A stretch of DNA of 13,449 nucleotides from positions 1 to 13,449 of the forward strand of contig JWZX01002215.1 in assembly GCA_001275005.1 (NCBI GenBank), read 5' to 3'. Position 1 is the first letter of the stretch; each line of letters starts with the position of its first letter. Position numbers and translations under genes: made by a program. The notes under the pieces are model-generated. The model ran no database searches. It was not told where the DNA came from and saw only the letters and a list, made by a program, of their open reading frames with translations. Below are positions 6,500-13,449 of the stretch, piece after piece. The stretch is from Chrysochromulina tobinii (taxonomy: Eukaryota; Haptophyta; Prymnesiales; Chrysochromulinaceae).

Positions 6500-6768
6500 T
6501 TTTGAGGCGCGTCCTTGGTGACAGAGCACAGAGGGAGCAGTTTCATCGCTCGAACACACTGTGATCGCGTGTGTTAGAAATGAAAACATTCACATTCACA
6601 CAAACACTCGGCGAGCCAGTGTGAACTTGCCGGTGTGCTTTACGATTTTACCCCATTGCTCCCGCTGCGTCTGAGCCCGTCCTCTTGCTCATCGCGCGGG
6701 AAGAAGCCGCACTGGCGTGGCCCGCACGGGCCGACGCCGAGCAGCCGCGTGGCAGCCGCCGCAGCGGC
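6500..6768. promoter_or_regulatory. FHIT-like 3' end and NEK 5' flank, two hairpins
   Basis: Two nearby inverted repeats are seen. AACACAC (6553-6559) pairs with GTGTGTT (6569-6575). TTCACAC (6595-6601) pairs with GTGTGAA (6619-6625), with an inner CTC/GAG stem. From about 6685 the sequence is GC-rich and in frame with the kinase, but has no ATG, so it is treated as 5' UTR. The hairpins may mark the end of one transcript or the start of the next. Confidence 0.4.
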
Positions 6769-9678
6769 ATGGAGCACTACGAGCTCGGTAAGCGCATCGG
6801 CCGCGGTAACTACGGCACGGTGCACGTCGCAAAGGACAAGCGCAACGGCAAGTGGTACTGCCTCAAGCAGATCCAGATGGAGGCGCACTCGGATGAGGAG
6901 CGGCGACAGGCCGAGGAGGAGGTGGGTATCCTCTCGAGCCTCAACCATATTTGCATCGTGCGCTACCACGAGCACTTTGTGCACGAGGACTCGCTGTGCG
7001 TGGTGATGGCCTACTGCGAGGGAGGCGACCTGTCGAAGCTGATCAAGAAGCGGTCGGAGACGGACCACAAATTCGAGGAGCACGAGATACTTGACTGGTT
7101 CGTCCAACTCCTCCTCGCGCTCGACTACGTGCACAGCCGAAAGATCTTGCACCGCGACCTTAAGACACAGAACATCTTCCTGTCAAAGGCGGGGCACGTA
7201 AGGTTAGGCGACTTCGGGATCGCCAAGGTGCTCGACGGGACGGTGGGCGCGGCCGCCTCGACGGTCATCGGCACGCCCTACTACATGTCGCCCGAGGTAT
7301 GTCAGGGCCAGAAGTACGACTACAAGAGTGACGTGTGGGCGCTCGGCTGCATCCTGTATGAGCTGTGCGCGCTGCAGCAGGCGTGGAATGGGTCCAACTT
7401 GCTTGGGCTGGTGTACAAGATCGTGCAGGAGAAGCTGCCGCCGCTGCCCGACGTGTATTCGGAGCCGCTGCGCGCCCTTGTGGTCGCGATGCTTGCCAAA
7501 GATCCACGCCAGCGCCCGTCACTCCGATCCATCCTCGGAATGCCCTTCATCAGGCAGCGCATGGATAATCTCTTCCAACCGCCGGCTGCCGCCCACGGCG
7601 ACGCGTCGCCCGCGAGAGGCATCGGCGCTCCGCCGATGGCCGCAAACGCCTATAGCGGCGGCCAGCCACGGTGCCCATCGGGCGCGTCGTCGCTGGCCGC
7701 GAGCCCCTCGCCGCAGTTCCCGCCATCGCGCCCAACCTCGGCAGAGCTCGATCGGTTTGCGCGGGAGCGCCGTCACGAGCGCCCCCCGGGCACGCCGCTC
7801 GCCGCGCCAGTAGTCGCCTCGCCGCATATTGGAGGGCCGCAGGGCGCCATCCCCGCGGCCTCTGGGCGGAATCGGCCGGCGTACTCGCCGGGGATGATGC
7901 CCTCGACGCCGCCCACCGCCGCCGCCTCCAAGCCCTCCCTGCTCCCTGTCTCGCGCTCGTCCCACGGCCTACCGCGTGGTGGATCGGCCGGGCGACCAGG
8001 CAGTGGAGGGCCAAGCACGCCCTCCGGCCCAAGCACGCCCTCATCAGGCAGTATCTCGCCGCCACCGCCGGCGGCGGGGCCGACGGCGAGGACGGCTGCG
8101 ATGGACACTGGGATGGGAATGCCCTCTGCTGGGCAAATGCAAGCGCGAGGGGCGAGCGGCGGCGGCGGTGGCGGCGGGGCCATCGGCAGCAGCCCCGCCG
8201 GCATCAGTGGCATGGGCGGAGGCATGGGCGGAGGCATGGGCGGCGGCGGCATGGGCGGCGGCATGGGCCACCTGCCGGCGGTCCTTCCCTCCGACGAACC
8301 TTCCCTCGACGCCGCAGGCCTAACCCCCAAGCAGCGGATGCAGCAGCGCAAGCAGCGCGAGGCTGATCGACGCTCTCTCGAGGTCATCGAGGCGCACTCG
8401 GGCCGCGCGGCCAACCAGCAGCTAGCCCGCCGCCTTAAGGACCAAAACCTCGCCTCGGACGCCTCCACATATAGTGCACTCGGCCTCGAGCCACGTCGAT
8501 CCTCCGCCTCCGCTTCCTCCGCTACCTCCCTCGGCACGATGAGCGCATCGAGCGCTGCATCGAGCGCTTCGCTCCACCCCGTCTTCGGCCCGGGTGCCGG
8601 CGGCAGCAGCCAGCCGGGCAGCGCGGGCTCCGACGGGTACGGAGGCATCGGCGGTGCGCCACCCGTCGCCTCATCGTATCAGCCCAATTACCCCACCAAT
8701 TACCCAACGGCACCGCCGGCGAGAGGCGGCGCGCTCGCCGGCGGGCCCCCTCCGGTACTGGCGGGCACCCTCCGGGCACCTCCCGCACGGCCGGGGGCGA
8801 TGGGCGCTGCGTACGTGACGTCGAGCTTGCAATCGATTGGCGGCGGCGGCGGCCGCCCTCCGGGCAACGGCGTCGGCGGCGCCGGCGGATGCGGGCACGC
8901 GATCGGCGGTGCCTGCGCCGGCGGCGGCACGCTGCGCTCTGGCGGGTATGCGGACGAGGACTACGACGAGGACTTCGAGGAGGACCTCGAGGAGGACCTC
9001 GAGGACGCTCAGGACGACGCGCCGGCGGCCGCCTACGGACGTGCCCAGGACGGCGCCAATGGACGCCCATACGCGCCACCTCGGCAGCCCGCGCCGCAGC
9101 GGCTCGCAGAGCGTTCAAGTTCCACCGGAGCTCAGGACGATGACGATGCGAGCGATGAGCGTGAGGCAACCCTTCGCCAAGCTAATCAGCAAGCGGCCGC
9201 TCGCTCGATGGCGCACGCGGAGGCGCATCAGCAGCGCTTGCTAGAGCTCGCTCGCGCGGCGATGCAATGGAATGGGCCGGCGGTCGATGCGCCCGCGACA
9301 GCGCGTGTCGCGCCGTATGCGGCGGGCGGTAGCGCAGACGAAGTCCCGGAGGAGCTCTCGGGCACCGGCTACGCCGCAGCTAGCGGCACCAGCTATGCCG
9401 CAGCCAACGGCGGCGGCGTAGGAGGAGGCGGAGGCGGAGGCGGCGGGCCTGCGGGCGGCGGCGCCTTTGGCGCCGTGCGGCACGCGGCTCTGAAGGAGCG
9501 CTGCCGTCAGTTGCTAGGCGACGTCTTCGAGCCTGTCTACCAGTACCTGCGGGGGGCGCGCAAGGGTAGTGTGGATGATAAGGAGGTGCGTCGCACGCTC
9601 CTCTCGATCGTCGGCCCCAAGCGCCTCAACGACTGCATGTGCGTGGATGAGCTCATCTTCATCGAGTCCAATGCCTGA
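6769..9678 (+). CDS. NEK-family Ser/Thr kinase (NEK1/NEK5-like), long tail
   Basis: A 969-residue NIMA-related kinase. The catalytic domain (about 4-264) opens the protein: glycine loop GRGNYG (11-16), ATP-binding Lys33, helix-C Glu51, gatekeeper region VVMAYCEGGDL (78-88), ILDWFVQ (107-113), HRDLKTQN (128-135), DFG (148-150), and GTPYYMSPE (168-176). All catalytic residues are present, and the CEGGDL and LDWFVQ blocks are typical of NEK1/3/5. The tail is mostly low-complexity: Ser/Pro-rich (275-460), Gly/Met repeats (481-500), a basic helical segment (520-545), an acidic run (about 728-752), and Gly-rich stretches. The last ~65 residues (about 903-969, LLGDVFEPVYQYL onward) look structured and resemble the conserved end of NEK1-type kinases. 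The frame extends upstream to 6685 but only with non-ATG codons, so ATG 6769 is used. NEK1/5 kinases act in cilia, mitosis and DNA damage. Confidence 0.93.
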   Translation: MEHYELGKRIGRGNYGTVHVAKDKRNGKWYCLKQIQMEAHSDEERRQAEEEVGILSSLNHICIVRYHEHFVHEDSLCVVMAYCEGGDLSKLIKKRSETDHKFEEHEILDWFVQLLLALDYVHSRKILHRDLKTQNIFLSKAGHVRLGDFGIAKVLDGTVGAAASTVIGTPYYMSPEVCQGQKYDYKSDVWALGCILYELCALQQAWNGSNLLGLVYKIVQEKLPPLPDVYSEPLRALVVAMLAKDPRQRPSLRSILGMPFIRQRMDNLFQPPAAAHGDASPARGIGAPPMAANAYSGGQPRCPSGASSLAASPSPQFPPSRPTSAELDRFARERRHERPPGTPLAAPVVASPHIGGPQGAIPAASGRNRPAYSPGMMPSTPPTAAASKPSLLPVSRSSHGLPRGGSAGRPGSGGPSTPSGPSTPSSGSISPPPPAAGPTARTAAMDTGMGMPSAGQMQARGASGGGGGGGAIGSSPAGISGMGGGMGGGMGGGGMGGGMGHLPAVLPSDEPSLDAAGLTPKQRMQQRKQREADRRSLEVIEAHSGRAANQQLARRLKDQNLASDASTYSALGLEPRRSSASASSATSLGTMSASSAASSASLHPVFGPGAGGSSQPGSAGSDGYGGIGGAPPVASSYQPNYPTNYPTAPPARGGALAGGPPPVLAGTLRAPPARPGAMGAAYVTSSLQSIGGGGGRPPGNGVGGAGGCGHAIGGACAGGGTLRSGGYADEDYDEDFEEDLEEDLEDAQDDAPAAAYGRAQDGANGRPYAPPRQPAPQRLAERSSSTGAQDDDDASDEREATLRQANQQAAARSMAHAEAHQQRLLELARAAMQWNGPAVDAPATARVAPYAAGGSADEVPEELSGTGYAAASGTSYAAANGGGVGGGGGGGGGPAGGGAFGAVRHAALKERCRQLLGDVFEPVYQYLRGARKGSVDDKEVRRTLLSIVGPKRLNDCMCVDELIFIESNA
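8209..8268 (+). repeat. 12-bp GGCATGGGCGGA repeat coding Gly-Met tract
   Basis: An imperfect in-frame run of a 12-base unit inside the kinase tail encodes GMGG-type repeats (residues 481-500). Its neighbour at about 8155-8180 is a GGC tract coding poly-Gly, and another Gly-coding tract lies near 9406-9465. Such tracts are prone to length change. Confidence 0.85.
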
Positions 9679-10311
9679 GAACCGATCTTTCATCTTTGAG
9701 GGGGCGATGTCTTGCGTCGGTTGACCTCATACCCATCACGATTCGATACCGTACCGCGGTACCAACGGTAGTCGAAGGAACGACCAAGCACGGCAGATGC
9801 CCCACGGATCGCGAGGCCGGGCGCGTGCGAGCGCGATGCGCGAGGATGGTATCGCGTCCGTACATTTAACACGAATCTTAAAGGCAAGTGACTGCGTCAA
9901 GGGCGAGCCTCTTTGACTACGGACTGCGTGAGCCGTTAAAAAGTTTCGTGCACGTTTTGTTGCGCATACATATGACCCCGGTTTTTGCACCTGTCCCGCT
10001 CGCGCTCGGACACGACATTAGTCATTACCGTTCATTACCGTCACTACATTTACTATATATAAACTACGCGGCGCGTGACGTTGGTCGTTGCGACTTGCGT
10101 TGCAGCGTTCGGTCTATTGGGAGTTGCGGGACAGTAATACGGTCTAGTCGATATACGACGACGAATTCGACGGGGTATAGAATCGGATCGGTGGCGGGCC
10201 CACGCCATGGTCGTCGAGGCGATGCGTCTGACCCCGCGTCGGCCACACCTCGCGTCGCACCGGCCACAGCCACCACAGAGGTTCGTCTCGGTTCGACGTC
10301 ATAAGTACAAT
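9679..10311. other. Intergenic between convergent NEK and Cys-rich genes
   Basis: Both flanking genes end here, so the 633-bp stretch should need only 3' ends. It nevertheless holds the perfect palindrome GTACCGCGGTAC (9751-9762) flanked by TACCGT/ACGGTA (9747-9752, 9765-9770), an AT-richer zone from about 9870 to 10070, and a promoter-like arrangement (10022-10063). Frames of 60-138 codons on both strands show no family features. No tRNA, 5S or spliceosomal RNA was recognised by eye. Confidence 0.5.
10022..10063 (+). promoter_or_regulatory. Orphan promoter-like element: 10-bp repeat plus TATA box
   Basis: TCATTACCGT is duplicated exactly in tandem (10022-10031 and 10032-10041) and is followed 12 bp later by TATATATAAA (10054-10063), the best TATA-like string in the window. 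No plus-strand protein gene follows before 11922. It may drive a non-coding RNA starting near 10090, or be coincidental. Confidence 0.3.
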
Positions 10312-11664
10312 CTAGTAGTGCATGTATGCATGACATGCGCCGTCGACGAGCTCTTTGGGCTCCTCAGCTACCAAGCTTCCCCGCTGCTGACTTCGCAACA
10401 AGAGGCGCGAAAGCAGCCCTCGACGGCGCTGCCGCCTGGCTTCGTCGTGGTGTGGGAGTTTACAAGCGAGCTTGAGCCATTCATCCATCGTCCGGATCGT
10501 CGTCGCTACCGACGCAGCATGCGAGGGTGCGGCTTGATTCCTCTTCATACTTACCCGCTTGAGCGTCGCCCAAGTGCGATCCGCGTTGAGATGAACTGCG
10601 ACGCACTGCACGTGTCTCTGGCAGAGCTTGTAACCCTCCATGCACCCCGCCTCGAGGCAGGCAACCTGGCACGAATCAGTCGCGTTGCCCTCGGACTCGG
10701 CCACGCAGCTATAGTCGTCGCCCTCGGCGTCTGCGCTCGGGCTCAAGTCGAGTGAGAGTGGGCGGGTAGCCTGAGCTGCCGCAGGGGCATCTCGCCATTC
10801 CGGGTGCAACTGCATGGCACGCGCCGCACCGACGCCTTCGTGTGCAGCGAGTTGCACGGCTCGGAAGGCGTGCTGCCACTGCACTTCCGTCTTGATCAGC
10901 TGCGTTAGTCCCAAGCCACTGGCTGCGCCTTCAGCTGCTGCTGCTGCTGCGGACTTGGACGTCGCCTTAAGCGTCGCCCACGTACACTCGGGAGCATTGA
11001 GCTCGATGACATCACAAGACGCATGCGCGAGGCACCGATGGTATGCCACAACGCAGCACGGGTCGGATGCGGGATGGCACTGCAGTTGGCAAGCCTCTAG
11101 ATCGGTGCCTTCGGAATCCGGACAGGCAAAGTCGTGCCCCACTACGCGGCTCATGGCCAGCCGGATGGGGCGTGGTGGACTCTCTGTGACGGCGACGCTG
11201 GCAAGTGACGCGGCACTGAGCCATGCACGCCATTCTTCCCGCGATGAGCAACTTCGTAGCAGCATGACACCACTTGGATCCCTTGGCATGGTGCGTTTGA
11301 GAGTTGCAAATGTGATATCCTCATTCACGACAATCGCGCCGCATTCCAGATGTACCAAGCAGAGGCTGTAAGGCTCCATGCACGACCCGTGACCACAGCG
11401 GACTTGGCACGCATGGCGATCTGGCCCATCCGAATCGTCACATGGGTAGTCTTCTTCCTTGAAGCGAGAGAGCCTGTGCGCCTCTCGCGCCATCATCACT
11501 TGCATCGGCTTATGGCGTCCAGTGCCATGGAATGCTGTCGGTGGCGCCCGGAAACCAAGAGCAAGAAACCAGAGGATCAGCATTGCAACCGGGGCTACAA
11601 TTGCGGACCAGTGGCAGTGCATCCGCACGTTCCCTGTGCGTTGGTTCAGGGACACGCTCGACAT
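10312..11664 (-). CDS. Unrecognised type II membrane protein, three six-Cys modules
   Basis: A 450-residue protein, no family recognised. An N-terminal hydrophobic segment (about 20-38, AIVAPVAMLILWFLALGF) preceded by basic residues suggests a signal anchor with the rest outside or in the lumen. Three homologous modules follow: about 72-150, 178-270 and 317-402. Each begins D-[YF]-x-C, then [DE]S-x-G, then six conserved Cys: 75/86/90/95/102/108, 181/192/196/204/211/217, 320/332/336/341/348/354, spaced C-x10/11-C-x3-C-x4/7-C-x6-C-x5-C. Each ends [TF][WF]ATLK (118-123, 228-233, 364-369), then a helical segment with EW or QW. The pattern recalls PAN/Apple folds, but the usual Cys before LK is Ala-Thr here, so relationship is uncertain. 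Module 2 has extra Cys203 and Cys227. There is one N-glycosylation site (N327). The C-terminus (410-430) is Arg-rich. It is divergent from the transporter gene. Confidence 0.78.
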   Translation of the reverse strand: MSSVSLNQRTGNVRMHCHWSAIVAPVAMLILWFLALGFRAPPTAFHGTGRHKPMQVMMAREAHRLSRFKEEDYPCDDSDGPDRHACQVRCGHGSCMEPYSLCLVHLECGAIVVNEDITFATLKRTMPRDPSGVMLLRSCSSREEWRAWLSAASLASVAVTESPPRPIRLAMSRVVGHDFACPDSEGTDLEACQLQCHPASDPCCVVAYHRCLAHASCDVIELNAPECTWATLKATSKSAAAAAAEGAASGLGLTQLIKTEVQWQHAFRAVQLAAHEGVGAARAMQLHPEWRDAPAAAQATRPLSLDLSPSADAEGDDYSCVAESEGNATDSCQVACLEAGCMEGYKLCQRHVQCVAVHLNADRTWATLKRVSMKRNQAAPSHAASVATTIRTMDEWLKLACKLPHHDEARRQRRRGLLSRLLLRSQQRGSLVAEEPKELVDGACHAYMHY

Positions 11665-11921
11665 CGTCGATTTGTGAGGCTCCCCCCCGCGCGCCCCCTA
11701 ACCCCGCGCGCTCGGGTGGTGAAGCAAAAAGTTTAGTCACGCCCCACAAGGTATCGCGAGTAGCGAAAAGGTCTCCGCGCAAGTACAGTACTGTACGCTT
11801 TGGGGTTGGTACCGACACATCAGAATAATTCCCTTCCATATTTGTAACGTTTTGTATCGACTCTCCCGTCGGGCTGTGGTGCTCGAATCACACATTCGCA
11901 CACGAGGGGTCCTCGCGTTGC
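11665..11921. promoter_or_regulatory. Divergent promoter region, Cys-rich / MFS genes
   Basis: This 257-bp interval between two start codons pointing apart contains the perfect palindrome GTACAGTACTGTAC (11783-11796), slightly nearer the MFS side. A C-rich stretch lies near 11681-11704 by the Cys-rich start, and an AT-rich patch (about 11820-11855) lies 70-100 bp before the MFS ATG. No clear TATA box is seen. Confidence 0.45.
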
Positions 11922-13325
11922 ATGGCCGTCTCTCGACATTGGGTCGAGTGCGCAGTAGTGGCAATCGCAATCGCAGTGTCGAATGGGCCCATCATCGCAT
12001 GGCAGACGCTCGAGCCCATACTGCTCGCCGACGGGGTCTTTGCAGACATGAGTCGATCGGAGGCTATCGCTAAGCTTGATTCTCTTAACTCGAACACGCT
12101 CGCAGTGGGAACGGCAAGCCTCCTGTTGGGGGGCATTATGTACGACCATCTTGGGCCACGTGTGCTGGCAGTCAGCGGAGCCATTGGCGCGTCGGCCGGG
12201 CTCTTCGGGATGGCCGCCGCAATCCAGCAGCCTTCCCTCGTTGACCTCCTCTATCCGAGCTACATTTTCTGCATCATCATGTCGTATATCAATTCATGGG
12301 GCGCGGCGTACTACTTCATCAAAATTCCATCACATCCGTACATGGTCGCTGCCGTGGCGTCATGCTCCTTTGCGCTCGGCGATGCGGTCGGTATTTTTGC
12401 GGCGCAGCTGAATATGAGGTTCCACGTGTCCTCGTGGCAGTTCTTTTTTGGAATGGCGGTCCTCTCCTTGGTCGGCGGCGCTGTCTGTTCAGCCATTCTG
12501 CCTTCGCTCAGCCAATTCAAGGCGGAGCGTGATGGACTTGGAATCCCAGACACCAAAGAGGGTGGAAGCTGGTCGGGCGGGAAAGAAGGCGCAGGAGACG
12601 AAGGCTGCCTCTGGCGCTCCCTCTCTAAGTACTGGCAAGACCTCCGTGTCGCGTGCCGCCTCTTTTGCGAGAAACCGGAGCTCAGCCTCGACACGCTGCA
12701 TGTCCTGGCGATCTACATGCTGGTAACGTCCATACTAGTGCACCAGTACCAGCTATACCTCGCGCTTTTTGGCTCGTCGAATGCCTCCTTTCTCGTCAAC
12801 CTCTCCTCACTCATCTTTGCTTTTGGAGGGTGTGTCGCCCTTCTCATTTGGGGCGCCGCGGCGGAGGGGATGGGCAGTCGCGGCTTTTGGTTTCTGCTCG
12901 ACATAGCTTCCACCTTCTTCTTCATTTCCGTTGCGACGCCCCTCTTTGCCGCCCAGATCGTTGGTGAAGTGATGCTCACCTTTCTTTTCAACCTCATCAC
13001 CAACGCTCTGCCGTTTTCAATTGCATTTATCCATGCGCCACCCTACCTGTTTGGCGTTGTATCGGGGCTGGTATATGGGCTTCAGGGGCTCTTTCTGATC
13101 ACGATCACGCCCATCCAGGAGTGGGCCGCGCGGCTGTCATTTCCAGACACGGGGGCGACCTCGAGGACCAGCCTCGACGCGAACGCCGCGCCGCGCATCT
13201 TTGTGGTGCTGTACGTGTGGTTTGTCTTGACGGCCATGACCGGTTCATTGCGATACTGGAATTTGTGGCGCAGCGGTAGCCGCAGAGAGCCTGACGAAGG
13301 GACCGGCCTCCTCGCAAAGAGCTGA
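11922..13325 (+). CDS. MFS transporter, 12 helices, SLC43-like
   Basis: A 467-residue major facilitator with about twelve hydrophobic segments, roughly 7-27, 58-75, 81-101, 108-134, 140-162, 172-194, then a charged central loop (195-255), then 256-283, 290-312, 319-341, 342-368, 373-397 and 424-445. The motif after helix 2, GGIMYDHLGPR (70-80), is a variant of the MFS signature G-x-x-x-D-R-x-G-x-R. The early WQTLEPILLADGVF (27-40) resembles SLC43-type and related protist transporters, a family including amino-acid carriers. Substrate is not determinable here. The C-terminal EGTGLL (459-464) fits an acidic dileucine signal ([DE]xxxL[LI]) and suggests sorting to an endosomal or vacuolar membrane. 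The ATG at 11922 leaves a 6-residue lead before helix 1. It uses more A/T third positions than the kinase gene. Confidence 0.85.
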   Translation: MAVSRHWVECAVVAIAIAVSNGPIIAWQTLEPILLADGVFADMSRSEAIAKLDSLNSNTLAVGTASLLLGGIMYDHLGPRVLAVSGAIGASAGLFGMAAAIQQPSLVDLLYPSYIFCIIMSYINSWGAAYYFIKIPSHPYMVAAVASCSFALGDAVGIFAAQLNMRFHVSSWQFFFGMAVLSLVGGAVCSAILPSLSQFKAERDGLGIPDTKEGGSWSGGKEGAGDEGCLWRSLSKYWQDLRVACRLFCEKPELSLDTLHVLAIYMLVTSILVHQYQLYLALFGSSNASFLVNLSSLIFAFGGCVALLIWGAAAEGMGSRGFWFLLDIASTFFFISVATPLFAAQIVGEVMLTFLFNLITNALPFSIAFIHAPPYLFGVVSGLVYGLQGLFLITITPIQEWAARLSFPDTGATSRTSLDANAAPRIFVVLYVWFVLTAMTGSLRYWNLWRSGSRREPDEGTGLLAKS

Positions 13326-13449
13326 TCCCTTCCGTGAGCTGAGGAGCGTGAAGGTAGTGTGTTCTCGTCGATGCGCGTGCGGTCGGAGCGCACGGCGTTG
13401 GACTGAAGAGGTCGAGTGCCTGCTTGAATCCACAAAACCCTACCGGTCC
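13326..13449. other. 3' flank of the MFS gene, end of window
   Basis: 124 bases after the stop. I see no gene start or clear polyadenylation motif before the window ends. Confidence 0.5.

Noticed and set aside
7671-8366. 231-codon plus-strand frame within the kinase
   Set aside because: Alternative phase of the kinase coding region, with no recognisable domain. The kinase frame is continuous and clearly real.
7773-8648. 291-codon minus-strand frame over the kinase tail
   Set aside because: Antisense shadow of Gly/Ser/Pro codons in a GC-rich gene. It gives poly-Pro peptide only where the real frame codes Gly, and shows no family features.
10064-10311. Known small RNA (U6, U5, 5S, spliced leader) after the TATA-like box
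   Set aside because: None of the well-known conserved segments of these RNAs is visible by eye on either strand.

Overview
The window looks like nuclear DNA from a GC-rich unicellular eukaryote, probably a flagellated alga or similar protist. A haptophyte-like alga is a guess, not shown. Eukaryotic origin rests on gene content: a three-repeat mitochondrial carrier, a PPP4R2-type phosphatase subunit, a BART-domain protein, a NEK-family kinase and an FHIT-like protein. All genes read as single uninterrupted frames, with gaps of about 0.2-0.65 kb. I found no rRNA, convincing tRNA, CRISPR array or mobile element.

Layout: 1-300 is a duplicated ~141-bp unit. About 583-1770 is a minisatellite of nine 128-bp units inside a doubtful 444-codon frame. 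Minus-strand genes follow: a mitochondrial 2-oxodicarboxylate/citrate-type carrier (2287-3198) and a RING finger fused to an ARL2-binding (BART) domain (3443-4345). The RING-BART gene is divergent from PPP4R2 (4569-5000, plus). Next on plus come a tandem FHIT-like protein (5627-6499) and a 969-residue NEK kinase (6769-9678). A 633-bp gap with palindromes and a TATA-like box separates these from a divergent pair: a type II membrane protein with three copies of an unrecognised six-cysteine module (10312-11664, minus) and a 12-helix MFS transporter (11922-13325, plus).

The genes do not form one obvious pathway. NEK1/5-type kinases and BART proteins (partners of ARL2/ARL3) both act in ciliary or microtubule biology in other eukaryotes, so a flagellate host fits, but a functional link is inference. 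The best candidates for something undescribed are the RING-BART fusion, the three-module Cys-rich protein, the FHIT tandem whose two halves have lost different conserved parts, and the 128-bp array whose non-triplet period walks one frame through three different peptides.
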